A stretch of 64,000 bases of DNA, from positions 1 to 64,000 of the forward strand of contig JADJZB010000006.1 of assembly GCA_016719485.1 (NCBI GenBank). Direction: 5' to 3'. The notes under the pieces were generated by a model. That model was not told the origin of the DNA, searched no databases, and saw only the letters and a list, made by a program, of their open reading frames with translations. Position numbers and translations under genes: made by a program. Below are positions 33,720 through 43,133 of the stretch, piece after piece (the stretch's first letter is position 1; every line of letters starts with the position of its first letter). Origin of the DNA: Holophagales bacterium. Lineage in GTDB: Bacteria; Acidobacteriota; Thermoanaerobaculia; UBA5066.

Positions 33720-34415
33720 CTACTGATCGAGGGCGACCGTCCAGAGGAGGCGGCCGGTGAGGTCGACGGCGACGAGGCTCCGCCGCATTCCCTGGAAGCC
33801 GGCATCGCCCGGACCCATGTGCCCGGTCGTCGTGCCGCCGGTCGTCGTCGACGTCGGCGTCCCGACGAGGAGGACGAGCCGGTCCGAAGCAGCCTCGACG
33901 CGCATCGCGACGCCGTCGATGGCGAGCCGCCACGCCTCGGCGCCGGTCGTGGAGCGAAGCGCGACGAGCGCGCCCGTTCGGGGTGCAGTCCCGGTCGTGC
34001 CGTACCCGTGTGGTTCACCGGTGGAGACGACGAGGAGGTCGGCGGCGAGCGTCAGGTCCCTGATGGCGTCCGTCGACCTCCAGGACCAGGCGTTGGTGCC
34101 GTTCGGGCCGATGGCGAGGAGCTCGTCGGCGATCGCGGACGTGCCGGTGCCCGTCAGCTCCCGGGAGACGACGAACGTCGTCCCCGCAGGCGAGACGAGG
34201 ACGCGGCCCATCCCTCCCATGTCGTCGCCCATGCCCCAGCCCATGCCCGAGCCGGAGCCCATCCCGCCGGTCCCTCGGGGACCCGTCGTCGACCCGCCGT
34301 GCCCGCTGCCGTGCCCACCGCTCCCCATGCCTCCGCCCATCATCTGCGCCGCGGCGGCGCCGGACAGGGAGCAGGCCAGGAACGCGATTGTCGCGATGGT
34401 TGCCGTTCGTCTCAT
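33720..34415 (-). CDS. Met/His-rich exported protein with propeller-like repeats
   Basis: 231 residues from ATG 34415 (GAGGTGAG). Signal peptide to about AAAAQ, then a Met/Gly/His-rich stretch (MMGGGMGSGGHGSGHGG, GMGWGMGDDMGGMG). The rest has repeated beta strands like PQQ/WD-type propellers: ELLAIGPNGTNAWSW, LLVVSTG, LVALRSTTGAEAWRL, LVAVDLTGRLLW. The length would give half a propeller. It is first in the sigma-54 transcript ahead of the oxidase; it may hold copper for, or scaffold, the oxidase. Function is inferred from composition and context. Confidence 0.68.
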   Translation of the reverse strand: MRRTATIATIAFLACSLSGAAAAQMMGGGMGSGGHGSGHGGSTTGPRGTGGMGSGSGMGWGMGDDMGGMGRVLVSPAGTTFVVSRELTGTGTSAIADELLAIGPNGTNAWSWRSTDAIRDLTLAADLLVVSTGEPHGYGTTGTAPRTGALVALRSTTGAEAWRLAIDGVAMRVEAASDRLVLLVGTPTSTTTGGTTTGHMGPGDAGFQGMRRSLVAVDLTGRLLWTVALDQ

Positions 34416-34474
34416 CGATCTCACCTCTTCACGAATTGCCCCGAGCCGAGGCTCGCGGGCTGCTTTCATCAAGC

Positions 34475-34489
34475 GCAACGCCCGTGCCA
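34475..34489 (-). promoter_or_regulatory. Sigma-54 promoter
   Basis: Minus strand TGGCAC, 5 nt, TTGC: the -24 GG and -12 GC elements with exact spacing. It is about 60 nt upstream of the ATG at 34415, and an NtrC-family activator gene lies 0.9 kb upstream. Confidence 0.82.
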
Positions 34490-34625
34490 CTTCATGGGCG
34501 CTCCTTCCGGCCTCGTTCGGGTCGAAATGCCGCTTTCGGGCTTCGGCGAGGTGCCGGAGAAAGGGGCAAACCGACCCTGACCCGATCGGCGGCGCCGACG
34601 GCATCTCGCGCGGACCGGCGGGTCC

Positions 34626-35354
34626 TCAATGGCCCTTCGGTCCCATCGGGGTGCTGCCGTGCGAGCCGCCCCCGTGGCTCTGGGGCATCTTCCCGTCCGG
34701 CGCCGCGCCCGGCATCCCGTGCTCGGACCCGGAGGACATGCCCGTACCGCCGTGCATTCCCCAGGAGTGCTCGCTCATCCCCATCGACCTCATCGGCGTC
34801 GATCGCGGCGCCGCCATCGGGCCGAACGTGCAGGCCTCGTCGGCCCGCACGAGGACCGGAGCCGCACCGGCCTTCGTCGGCCTCACTTCCACCGTCCCCT
34901 CGAAAACTGCGAGGAACGAGCGCCCGTCTTTCGCCACCTCCAGCCCGTACCGCGTCCCGCGGACGGCGAGGAGGGCACCGGGCGCGGCGACCGTCCGCGC
35001 TTCGGCCGATCCGTCGGTCAGCGCCTCGAAGAAGGCCTTGAGGCGCCCCCTCTCCACCGTGAGAAGGACGCCCGGGGCCCCGGCCGCGAGCCGGGCGCGC
35101 GTGCTCGAACCGATCTCGAAGCGCGCCTTCCGCTCCGGCACGGAGAGCACCGCCTTTCCCCAGAACCCGGTCCGGACGAGGTCTCCGGCCGCGGCCACGT
35201 CCCCGGCGGCGACCCGCACCTCGGCCGCCTCGTCGCCTCCCGGGGCGCGCAGCACCTTGCTCTTCACCTCGTCGAAACGGTAGGCCGGCGTCCCGGGCTC
35301 GATCGCGGCCAGGATGCCGGCGGCGAGCGCGGCCAGCGGCAGGATGAGCTTCAT
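34626..35354 (-). CDS. FecR-domain protein with His/Met-rich tail
   Basis: 242 residues; the ATG overlaps the regulator stop. An N-terminal membrane or signal segment (LILPLAALAAGILAAI) is followed by a FecR-like domain: AGDLVRTGFWGKAVLSV, FEIGSSTRARL, LLTVERGRLKAFF, VRGTRYGLEVAKDG. After residue about 190 the tail is rich in Met, His, Ser and Gly (MRSMGMSEHSWGMHGG). FecR domains bind envelope ligands or regulate sigma factors; here no sigma-factor partner is seen, and the tail suggests metal sensing or storage. Confidence 0.72.
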   Translation of the reverse strand: MKLILPLAALAAGILAAIEPGTPAYRFDEVKSKVLRAPGGDEAAEVRVAAGDVAAAGDLVRTGFWGKAVLSVPERKARFEIGSSTRARLAAGAPGVLLTVERGRLKAFFEALTDGSAEARTVAAPGALLAVRGTRYGLEVAKDGRSFLAVFEGTVEVRPTKAGAAPVLVRADEACTFGPMAAPRSTPMRSMGMSEHSWGMHGGTGMSSGSEHGMPGAAPDGKMPQSHGGGSHGSTPMGPKGH

Positions 35355-36736
35355 CGTTCCTCTCCTTCGCCTCCCTCGGCGACCGGGCCTCCCGCGGCCC
35401 GCAGCTTCCGGGCGAGCGTCTTCCTCTCGATGCCGAGCAAACGCGCGGCCAGCGTCTGGTTCCCTCCCGCCGACGCGAGGACGGAGAGGATGTGGTGCCG
35501 CTCGACCTCCTCCAGCGTCGGCGGCGTCGCGGGCAGCGGCTCCCCCCCGATCGGCCTCGACCACGAGGAGGCCGCCGCGGGGCCGGCGCCCTCCTGGAGC
35601 GCGTGCTCGAGGGCTGCGGTGTCGTCGAGCCGCCCGGCGTCGATGAGCGCCCGGCGGACGACGTGGGAGAGCTCCCGGACGTTTCCCGGCCAGGTATGAC
35701 CGGCGAGCCTCTCGAGGACGGCGGCCGAGACGGTCGCCACCTCGGGGAGACCGAGCTCTCGCCGCCCGAGGCGCTCGAAGTGGGTGACGAGCGCCGGCAG
35801 GTCGCTCAGCCGCTCTCGGAGCGGCGGGATTCGGATGACGTAGCCGGTAAGCCGGTAGTAGAGGTCCTCCCGGAAGCGTCCCTCGCCGACCATCCCTTTC
35901 ACGTCGCGATGCGTCCCCGCCACGACGCGCACGTCGACCGCTTCGCCCGCCTCGGCCCCGACGGGGGTCACGACGCGGTCCTCGAGGAACCTCAGGAGCT
36001 TGACCTGGAACGCGGCGGACACCTCGCCGATCTCGTCGAGGAAGAGCGTCCCTCCCGCAGCCTGCGACAGCGCGCCGCGGCGATCCCGCGAGGCGTCGGT
36101 GAACGCGCCGCGCCGGTGGCCGAAGAGCTCGCTCTCGAGGAGCGTGTCGGGGATCGCCCCGCAATGGACGGGGACGAGGGGGCCGGAGCCGCGGCCGCTG
36201 AAGCGGTGGAGAGCGCGGGCGACGAGCTCCTTCCCCGTCCCCGTCTCGCCGAGGACCAGCACGGGCACTCGGAGGCGCGCGACCCGCGCGACCGCCTTGT
36301 AGACCTCGACCACCGCCGGGTGCGACCCGACGATCATGCTCTCCGGGCCGTCCTCGGCGGGCGCGTGACCGGCGGGCCGCGCGGCGAGGGCGGCCGACAC
36401 GCGGTCGAGGAGGACCGAGACGTCGAACGGCTTGGCGAGGTAGTCGAAGGCGCCCGTCTCCTCCGCGGCGGCGGCCGTCTCCACCGAGCCGCGCGCCGTC
36501 ATCAGGATCACCGGAGGCGGCGCCGGCCGCGCCTGGACCTCGCGAAGCACCGACAGGCCGTCGCCCCCGGGCATGTAGATGTCGCAGAGAATCACGTCCG
36601 GGCGGGCCGTCTCGAGCTCCCTCCGCGCGTCGCGCGCTCCGCGGGCGCGCGCCACCTCGAACCCGCTCGCCTCGAGGGTCAGGGCCACCATCTCCCGGAT
36701 GGCGTCGTCGTCGTCGATGACGAGGGCACGCGGCAT
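35351..36736 (-). CDS. NtrC-family sigma-54 activator with receiver
   Basis: 461 residues. Receiver (VIDDDDAIREM; acceptor in ILCDIYMPGG; Lys in YLAKPFD), AAA+ domain with GETGTGKE Walker A, GTLFLDEIGE Walker B, and a C-terminal FIS helix-turn-helix (NQTLAARLLGIERKTLARKL). The sigma-54-contacting loop reads GAFTDA instead of GAFTGA, a variant that still occurs in functional members. It overlaps the FecR-like gene by 4 nt. It likely activates the sigma-54 promoter at 34475, and its own operon begins with CTCTAA promoter S7. Confidence 0.88.
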   Translation of the reverse strand: MPRALVIDDDDAIREMVALTLEASGFEVARARGARDARRELETARPDVILCDIYMPGGDGLSVLREVQARPAPPPVILMTARGSVETAAAAEETGAFDYLAKPFDVSVLLDRVSAALAARPAGHAPAEDGPESMIVGSHPAVVEVYKAVARVARLRVPVLVLGETGTGKELVARALHRFSGRGSGPLVPVHCGAIPDTLLESELFGHRRGAFTDASRDRRGALSQAAGGTLFLDEIGEVSAAFQVKLLRFLEDRVVTPVGAEAGEAVDVRVVAGTHRDVKGMVGEGRFREDLYYRLTGYVIRIPPLRERLSDLPALVTHFERLGRRELGLPEVATVSAAVLERLAGHTWPGNVRELSHVVRRALIDAGRLDDTAALEHALQEGAGPAAASSWSRPIGGEPLPATPPTLEEVERHHILSVLASAGGNQTLAARLLGIERKTLARKLRAAGGPVAEGGEGEER

Positions 36737-36756
36737 CTACGTCCTCCTTCGGGGCT

Positions 36757-38570
36757 CTACGCCCCCGCCCGCCGCGGGAAGCGTGACGCGGAAGAGGCTC
36801 CCCCCGAGCCGGGAGCCTCGACGTCGATGCGGCCCCCGTGCCACCTCACGATCTCGGCCACGAGGGCGAGGCCGAGACCGAGCCCCGGGACGGTCGCCGC
36901 GGAGCCCCCGCGGGCGAATCGCCGGAAGATCTCCTCTCGCTCGCCGGGCGGGATTCCCGGCCCCCGGTCGCGGACCGTGAGGCAGACCGATTCGCCGCCG
37001 GCCGGGCCCACCGCCACGTCGACCGGCTCGCCGGGCGCGAACTTCAGGGCGTTGCCGACGAGGTTGTCGACGACGCGGACGAGGAGCGCCGCATCGCCCT
37101 GTACGGCGAGCCCGGGCTCGCCCGAGAACCGGATCTCCCGCTCCGCCCCCCGAGGCAAGGAGCGCCGTTCGCTCCTGGACGAGCTCCGGGAGGTCGACGA
37201 GCGAGGAAGACCCTTCGGAAGTCCCTCAGCTTGATCCTCTCGAGGTCCAGGAGCGTCTCCACCATCTCCGCGAGCCGCGCGCTCTCCCGCGCGACCATCC
37301 CGGCGACCGACCGGCGGCGCTCCTCGCTCAGGTCGAACCCGGAGAGGAGCTGCGCGAGCCCCCGCACCGACGTCAGCGGCGTCTTGAGCTCGTGCGCCAG
37401 GACGCGGCGCGCTTCCGCGTCGTCCTTTCGCTCGCTCTCGAGAGTGGCGGCGAGCGCTTCGAGCTCGACGATGCGCCGGACCGCGACCGCGGCCCGGCGG
37501 CGGTCCGCGAGGAGGCGCCACAGCTCGGGGCCCGCCGTCGCGGCGAGGCCGCCGAACGCCGTCGCGAGGAGCGGCAGCTCCCGCCCGGCCCAGAGGAGCA
37601 ACACCATCCCGGCCGGAACCGCGAGCAGGGGGACGGCGGCCGCCGCGGGAGCCAGACGAGGCGCGACCCGCCGTCGCAGAGCCGTCGCACCACCCGTCAG
37701 GAGACCGGCGAGTCCCCCGGCAACGAACGGAGGGAGCCGTTCGTACAGGTCTCCCGTCAGGAGCGACTCGGTCGCCGCCGCCTGCACGAGGACGCCCGGA
37801 TCGGGCGTTCCGCGCTCCGATAGAGGCGACACGACGCGGTCTCCGACCCCTGCCGCGACCGAGCCGACGAAGCAGACCCGGCCCCGGAGCGCGCCCTCCG
37901 GCAGGCTCCCGCTCAGGACGTCCGCGGCGCTCCAGGTCGGCACCTCGTCCGCGGAACGGAAGCCGGGCCGGATCGGTGCCCCGACCGGCAAGGGGATCTC
38001 CGGCCGCAGGAGCCGGGCCGCCGCGAAAGGCATCGCGCCGAGGGAGAGCCCGTCGAGCTGCCGGGTCGCGAGGAAGCCGCGAACGACGCCGTCGCGATCG
38101 ACGGCGAAGCTGACGTGCGCCACCTCTGAGGCCGCGCGCAGGCCGGAAGCGGGGAGAATCCATCGCTTTGTCCCGTCCGGCGCGGCGGCGAGGACCGACG
38201 GTCTCGCCGCGAGCGCGGTAGCGAGGGCCTCGTCGCCCGGGCGTGTCTCCGCGAGGAGGAGGTCGATCGCCACGGCGGCGGCCCCTGCCGCCCCGATCCG
38301 GTCCACGAGGGCGGCCAGGCGCTCCCGCTCCCAAGGCCACGGCCCGACAGCGCCGATCGCCTCCTCGTCGACGACGACCGCCGCGACGGATATCGCGGCC
38401 GCCCTCGGCCGGGTCCGCAGGAGCGCGTCCCGAACCAGCAGCTCGGCGGAATCGACCCAGCCCGCAGCGGCAACGAGCGTCACGAGGAACGCAGCCGCCA
38501 GCGGCGGGCCGAGACCTTCAGCCGCCCGAATCCGGGTCGCCTTCACCTCGGGGAGAGTACGTCTGCGCAC
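36757..38570 (-). CDS. CHASE2 sensor histidine kinase (two frame breaks)
   Basis: An N-terminal membrane helix and periplasmic CHASE2 domain (AVVVDEEAIGAVGPWPW, HVSFAVDRDGVVRG, GRVCFVGSVAAGVGDR), further membrane segments (VAGGLAGLLTGGATAL; LLAVPAGMVLLLWAG), then HisKA (VLAHELKTPLTSVRGL). Near 37200-37140 the frame changes twice within about 60 nt, the second in a G run; the ATPase domain resumes as EIRFSGEPGLAVQ, NLVGNALKFA, DRGPGIP and GLGLALVAE. The start is uncertain: a GTG at 38570 lies inside promoter S7, whereas a GTG at 38546 would give a leaderless message. It is the probable partner of the NtrC-type regulator, 20 nt downstream. Confidence 0.78.
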
Positions 38571-38589
38571 ATTAGAACCGCCTTAGAGG
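38555..38589 (-). promoter_or_regulatory. CTCTAA-type promoter S7
   Basis: Minus strand: CTCTAA, 5 nt, TTCTAATG, 9 nt, GTACTC. It reads into the CHASE2 kinase / NtrC / FecR operon; its core TCTAAGGCGG is shared with S1. The -10 is the weakest of the set. Confidence 0.65.
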
Positions 38590-38698
38590 TACGGGCTCCT
38601 CGCGCGGTTCGTGCAGGCGACTGAGCACCTCCGGCGAGGCGCGGTCGAGGCCCGATCCCCCCGCTCGGGTTCGTCCCTCCCTGCTTCTCCCATCGATC

Positions 38699-41002
38699 TC
38701 ACGCCTCCACCATCCTCTTCCGGTCGCGGAAGGCGACCCCGCAGACGACGAGGAAGACGACCTCGACGAGGGCGACGACGATCATCCACTTCACGATGGG
38801 CGAGTCGCCCATGCCGTAGGAATGCATACCCGCGTTCAGGACGTAGTTCACGCCGAGGTACGTCATCAGAATCGTCTGGAAGGCGAGGATGCTGATTGCC
38901 GCCGCGCCGAACGTCCCGATCACCTTGTCGACCTTCAGGTGGAGGATCGCCATGTAGGCGAGGAAGGCGACGAGCGACCAGACCTCCTTCGGGTCCCAGC
39001 CCCAGTAGCGGCCCCACGACGAGGCGGCCCAGACGGAGCCGGTCAGGATCCCCGCGAGGAGAAAGATCGACCCGACGTGCATGTACCAGTAGAGGAGCTC
39101 GTAGAGCTTCTCGACGAGCGCGCCGCGCCCCCTGCCGAACGCGGCGAAGCCGATCTGCATGTGTGCGACGACGACGCCGAGGGCGAGGACGGCGTAGCCG
39201 ACCATGATGATTGGGACGTGGATCGCGAGCCACGGCGTCCCCGCGAGAACCGGAGCGATCGGATGGATGAAGCGGTCCATCGGGAGGAGGTCGGTGAGCG
39301 CCATCGTGAGCGCGGACATCGCGGCGGCGTTCAGGACCACGGTCCGGTTCCGCATCAGGAGGTAGGCGATCACGGCGAAGAGGCCGACGCCCCAGCCGAG
39401 GAAGAGGAGCGATTCGTACATGTTCGCCGCGGGGATCCGCTCTCCCGCGGCCCAGCGCATCCCGATCCCCCACGTCATCGCGCCGAAGCCGAGGACGAGG
39501 AGGCCGAACGAGGCCCAGTCGAGGGCCTTGCTCGCCTTCCCCGACGCCGCGATCGAGACGACGAGCGAGGCGAGGAGGACGAGCCAGGCGAGGCGCGAGG
39601 GGTTGACCCGGTTGTAGAGGATCTCCCCCTCCACCTTTTCCTTCGTCGGCCAGCCCGGAAGGCGCGGCCCGTTCGCGAGGGCAAGGAGCGCCGGCGTCGA
39701 GACCTCGAGCGGGACGTTCCAGCGGGCCTTCGGGTCGCCCGGGGAAGGGATCGGCCGGACGACGTCCCGCTGGAGGACGGCATAGAGAGCGTTGAGGCGT
39801 TCCTCGAGCTTCTCGGCGTCCTTGAGGACACCGAGACGCGGCTGGTCGTGCTGCGCGGCTTCACCGGCCGACTCGATGAGCCGCATCACCGTCGGGTTCG
39901 AGACGAGCTGGTGGAAGGATGCCTGCCTCGCCGCCGGGTCGAGGCCCGCCGCGGCGGCGAGTTCCTTGCTGACCTTCACGGCCGGTGCCGCTGACGCGCT
40001 TTTCGGGTCGAGGAGCCACCCGATGAACGTCGCCGCCGGGTCCTGGCCGTTCCAGGAGCGGGAGCCCGTCACGTTCCAGACCGTCTCTCGCGCGAGCGTG
40101 TCGAGCGGCATCACGCGTCCGTCGTGCTGCACCGGCAAGCGCTTCAGCGCCTCGACCTCTGCCGGCGTCTGCGCGCTCGCCGTGCCGGCCAGCCCCGCGA
40201 GGGCGAGGACGGCGCCGAGCGCCTTCCCCATCGTCGGAAGGGACATCCCGGCCTGCGCGACCTTCGCCTCGAGCTCGCTCCGGCTCTTCTCGCGCTCGCG
40301 AGCCTGCGAGACGCGCGTCAGGAGGACGAGGATCATCCCGAGGACCAGCGTCGCGTAGCCGGCGAAGACGACGAGCTGGCCCGGGTCCTTCGAGACTGAG
40401 AGCACAGTCGCCTCGCGCCCGCCCTGTTGCTGGTAGCTCGACTGGAAGAGTGACCAGCCGCGGTGATGGAGCGGGGTGTTCATGAAGATCCGCGTCGGAA
40501 AGCTCTTTCCAGTGTCGAGGTCGGTGACGACGACCTGGCTCGCGAAGCCCGAGGGACGCTTGGTGCCCTGGTAGGTCTCGAGGACGAAGTCGTCGAGCTT
40601 CACCGAAAAGGGGAGGTCGTGCTTCGCGAGGACCGTCCCCTTCTCGTCGACGTGCTCGACCGTCGAAGACGCCTGCCCTTCCCAGAGCCCGAGCTGCCCC
40701 TCCGTCTTCCCGAAGTAGGTCAGCGCCGCGCCGACGAAGATGAGGAGAAGAGAAGCGTGCGTCGTGACGAAGCCGATCCGCTGCTTCCCCCACGGGAAGT
40801 GGGTCGCGATCGAGCAGGCGACGTTGACCGCGAAGAGCCCCTGGAGCCCCAGGAACCACCACGAGTAGTAGACGAGCCGTCCCGCGGTCGCCGCATCCGT
40901 GCGGGACTCGAGGATCGTCCCGGCCGAGAGGCCGAGGAGGAGTACCACGAGGAGGACGACGGCGAGCTTGAGGGATGCAAGGGTGCCGACGAGCTTGTTC
41001 AA
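38699..41002 (-). CDS. ccsBA: Cytochrome c maturation protein, ResB-CcsA fusion
   Basis: 767 residues from a TTG at 41002. The N-terminal half is ResB/CcsB-like: four membrane segments (AVVLLVVLLLGLSAGTILE, ASLLLIFVGAALTYFG) around a periplasmic domain. The C-terminal half is CcsA-like with the WWD haem-handling motif (WGRYWGWDPKEVWSL) and flanking His. Such fusions export haem and attach it to CXXCH apocytochromes. Here they could serve the cytochrome c at 30142. No strong ribosome site precedes the TTG. It lies between two metal-response clusters. Confidence 0.9.
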   Translation of the reverse strand: MNKLVGTLASLKLAVVLLVVLLLGLSAGTILESRTDAATAGRLVYYSWWFLGLQGLFAVNVACSIATHFPWGKQRIGFVTTHASLLLIFVGAALTYFGKTEGQLGLWEGQASSTVEHVDEKGTVLAKHDLPFSVKLDDFVLETYQGTKRPSGFASQVVVTDLDTGKSFPTRIFMNTPLHHRGWSLFQSSYQQQGGREATVLSVSKDPGQLVVFAGYATLVLGMILVLLTRVSQAREREKSRSELEAKVAQAGMSLPTMGKALGAVLALAGLAGTASAQTPAEVEALKRLPVQHDGRVMPLDTLARETVWNVTGSRSWNGQDPAATFIGWLLDPKSASAAPAVKVSKELAAAAGLDPAARQASFHQLVSNPTVMRLIESAGEAAQHDQPRLGVLKDAEKLEERLNALYAVLQRDVVRPIPSPGDPKARWNVPLEVSTPALLALANGPRLPGWPTKEKVEGEILYNRVNPSRLAWLVLLASLVVSIAASGKASKALDWASFGLLVLGFGAMTWGIGMRWAAGERIPAANMYESLLFLGWGVGLFAVIAYLLMRNRTVVLNAAAMSALTMALTDLLPMDRFIHPIAPVLAGTPWLAIHVPIIMVGYAVLALGVVVAHMQIGFAAFGRGRGALVEKLYELLYWYMHVGSIFLLAGILTGSVWAASSWGRYWGWDPKEVWSLVAFLAYMAILHLKVDKVIGTFGAAAISILAFQTILMTYLGVNYVLNAGMHSYGMGDSPIVKWMIVVALVEVVFLVVCGVAFRDRKRMVEA

Positions 41003-41210
41003 GGGTTCAGTCCATTTCTGCGCCGATCGGGCGGCAGAGCCGAAAGGCAGCTGTCGTTCACTTCAGAGGTGGAGGTGTCGAGGAGGCAGGTGCCGGCGGT
41101 GCCCCGGAGCGATCGTTTCAACTTGGCAGACCCGCGCCCTGGCCTCGGAAAACAGGGCCGTGAGCAGACCTGAGCGCTCGCGGCGCCCGGACTCCCTCCT
41201 GTCGCGTCAT

Positions 41211-43133
41211 TCAGGTCGCTTCAGCGATCGGGTTGTGGTGCCGTCCTCCCTTCAGCGCGCGAAGGCCGTTCGCGACGGCGAGCAGCTCCGCCGCTTCGTG
41301 GGCGACGACCGTCATCGTGATGCTGATGACCCCGCTGAGCGCCACCGGTATCAGGACCGCCAGCACGACGATGGAGAAGACGACGTTCTGTCGGACGATC
41401 GACCGGACGCGCCGGCCGATGAGGAAGGCTTCGTCGAGGTGCTCGAGGCTGTCAGCCATCAGGGCCACGTCCGCAGCCTCGATCGAGGCGTCGCTCCCGA
41501 GCGCTCCCATCGCGATGCCGACGTCGGCGGCGGCCAGCGCCGGCGCGTCGTTGATCCCGTCGCCGACCATCGCGAGCGGACCGGACTCCAACGAGAGCGA
41601 CTGTACGGCCTTGACCTTGTCTTCGGGCCGGAGCCCCCCGCGAGCCTCGTCGATGCCGACCGCCTGTGCGACGTTTTGGGCAACGAGGGGTCGGTCGCCC
41701 GAGAGGACGACGAGCCGGGTGACGCCTGCCGCTCGAAGGCGGCGGAGCGCCGCGGCCGCTTCGGGTCTGGGCTCATCGCGAAAGCCGAGGATTCCGAGGA
41801 GACGGCCGCCGGCGACGACGATCGCTGGCGTGATGCCCGTACCTGCAAGCTCCTCGAGCCGGTGTCCGAGACCGCCGAAGGGTGCGCCTCCGGCGTCCGG
41901 CTGGAGGATCTGCACGCGCTCGCCGTCGACGATGCCCTCGACACCCGCGCCCGGGAGCGCCCGGAACTCGCTGACGGCACGGGACGCTTCAACGCCCTTC
42001 GCCTTGGCTGCTCGGAGAACCGCTTCGGCCAGCGGATGCTCAGAGAGCGCCTCGATGGAGGTTGCCTTCCAGAGCAGCTCCCAGGCCGTCATGCCCTCCG
42101 CGGGCTCCACGACGACGAGCTCCGGCCGCCCGCGCGTGAGCGTCCCGGTCTTGTCGAAGGCAACGGTCCGGACCCGGCCGAGTACCTCGAGGTACCGGCC
42201 GCCCTTGATCAGGATGCCGTGGCGACCTGCGGCAGACATTCCGGCCGCGAATGCCACGGGCGTCGACATCGCGAGAGCGCAGGGAGCCGCCGCGACGAGG
42301 AGGACGACGGCGTACCTCGCCCACACCGAGAAGCTCGCGCCGGTTGCGATGGGGACGAGGAGAAGGAGCACCGCGGCTCCGAGGACGAGGGGAGAGTAGA
42401 TGTTGGTGAAGCGCTCGACGAGCTGCTGGCTCCGGCCCTTGGACTTCTGGGCCGTCTCGACGAGCTTCACGAGGCGGCTCACGGAGTTCTCGTCCGCGGC
42501 GGCGGTGGCGCGGAAGACGAGGCTTCCGGTCCGGTTCAGGGTGCCGGCGAAGAGTCGCTCTCCGGGCTTCTTCTCGATCGGTATGGGCTCGCCGGTGAGG
42601 CTGGACTCGTCGACGGCCGAGGAGCCCTCTTCGACGACACCGTCCGTGGGAATCGATTCGCCGGGACGGACGCGAATCCGATCCCCCCGCTGGAGGCGTG
42701 CGGCCTCCACGATGGTCTCGGTTCCATCCCGGAGGACGCTCGCCTGAGCGGGGACGAGGTCGAGGAGGCGTTCGATCGCGCGTTTCGCCCGGTCGTACGT
42801 GAGGTGCTCGACGGATTCGGCCAGACCGTAGAGGAAGACGAGCGCAGCGGCCTCGTCCCAGAGGCCGAGCGCCGCGGCGCCGACGGCCGCCGCGGCCATG
42901 AGGGCCTCGATGCCGACCTCCCGGCAGTGGACGAGCTCCTCCCAGCCGTGGCGGCCCCAGTCCGCGCCTGAGAGGAGGATCGAGGCGAGGTAGAGCGGAA
43001 CGACCCAGGCATGGCCGAATCCGAGCTGCTCCAGGGCGAGGCCGCCGGCGAGGAGAAGTCCGCCGGCGAGGACTCGCCGGACGGCGGGGGACCTCCAGAA
43101 TGAGAGCGGGGCGAGGGAGGCGGAATCAGCCAT
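41211..43133 (-). CDS. P1B-type metal ATPase with unusual APC motif
   Basis: 640 residues from ATG 43133, which overlaps the PII-like gene. No N-terminal metal-binding domain. Motifs: SLTGEPIPI, DKTGTLTRG, SEHPLAEAV, GDGINDAPAL. The membrane ion-binding motif is APC (AAAPCALAM), not CPC; and the last helices have HEAAELLAVANGL, similar to the HEGxT region of P1B-4 (CoaT/CtpD) ATPases, which use SPC. Together these suggest transport of Co, Ni, Fe or Zn rather than Cu. It ends an operon czcCBA-PII-ATPase. Confidence 0.85.
   Translation of the reverse strand: MADSASLAPLSFWRSPAVRRVLAGGLLLAGGLALEQLGFGHAWVVPLYLASILLSGADWGRHGWEELVHCREVGIEALMAAAAVGAAALGLWDEAAALVFLYGLAESVEHLTYDRAKRAIERLLDLVPAQASVLRDGTETIVEAARLQRGDRIRVRPGESIPTDGVVEEGSSAVDESSLTGEPIPIEKKPGERLFAGTLNRTGSLVFRATAAADENSVSRLVKLVETAQKSKGRSQQLVERFTNIYSPLVLGAAVLLLLVPIATGASFSVWARYAVVLLVAAAPCALAMSTPVAFAAGMSAAGRHGILIKGGRYLEVLGRVRTVAFDKTGTLTRGRPELVVVEPAEGMTAWELLWKATSIEALSEHPLAEAVLRAAKAKGVEASRAVSEFRALPGAGVEGIVDGERVQILQPDAGGAPFGGLGHRLEELAGTGITPAIVVAGGRLLGILGFRDEPRPEAAAALRRLRAAGVTRLVVLSGDRPLVAQNVAQAVGIDEARGGLRPEDKVKAVQSLSLESGPLAMVGDGINDAPALAAADVGIAMGALGSDASIEAADVALMADSLEHLDEAFLIGRRVRSIVRQNVVFSIVVLAVLIPVALSGVISITMTVVAHEAAELLAVANGLRALKGGRHHNPIAEAT

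Noticed and set aside
38822..39994. 390-residue plus-strand frame opposite ccsBA
   Set aside because: Composition typical of a GC-rich antisense frame; the CcsA WWD motif is on the other strand.
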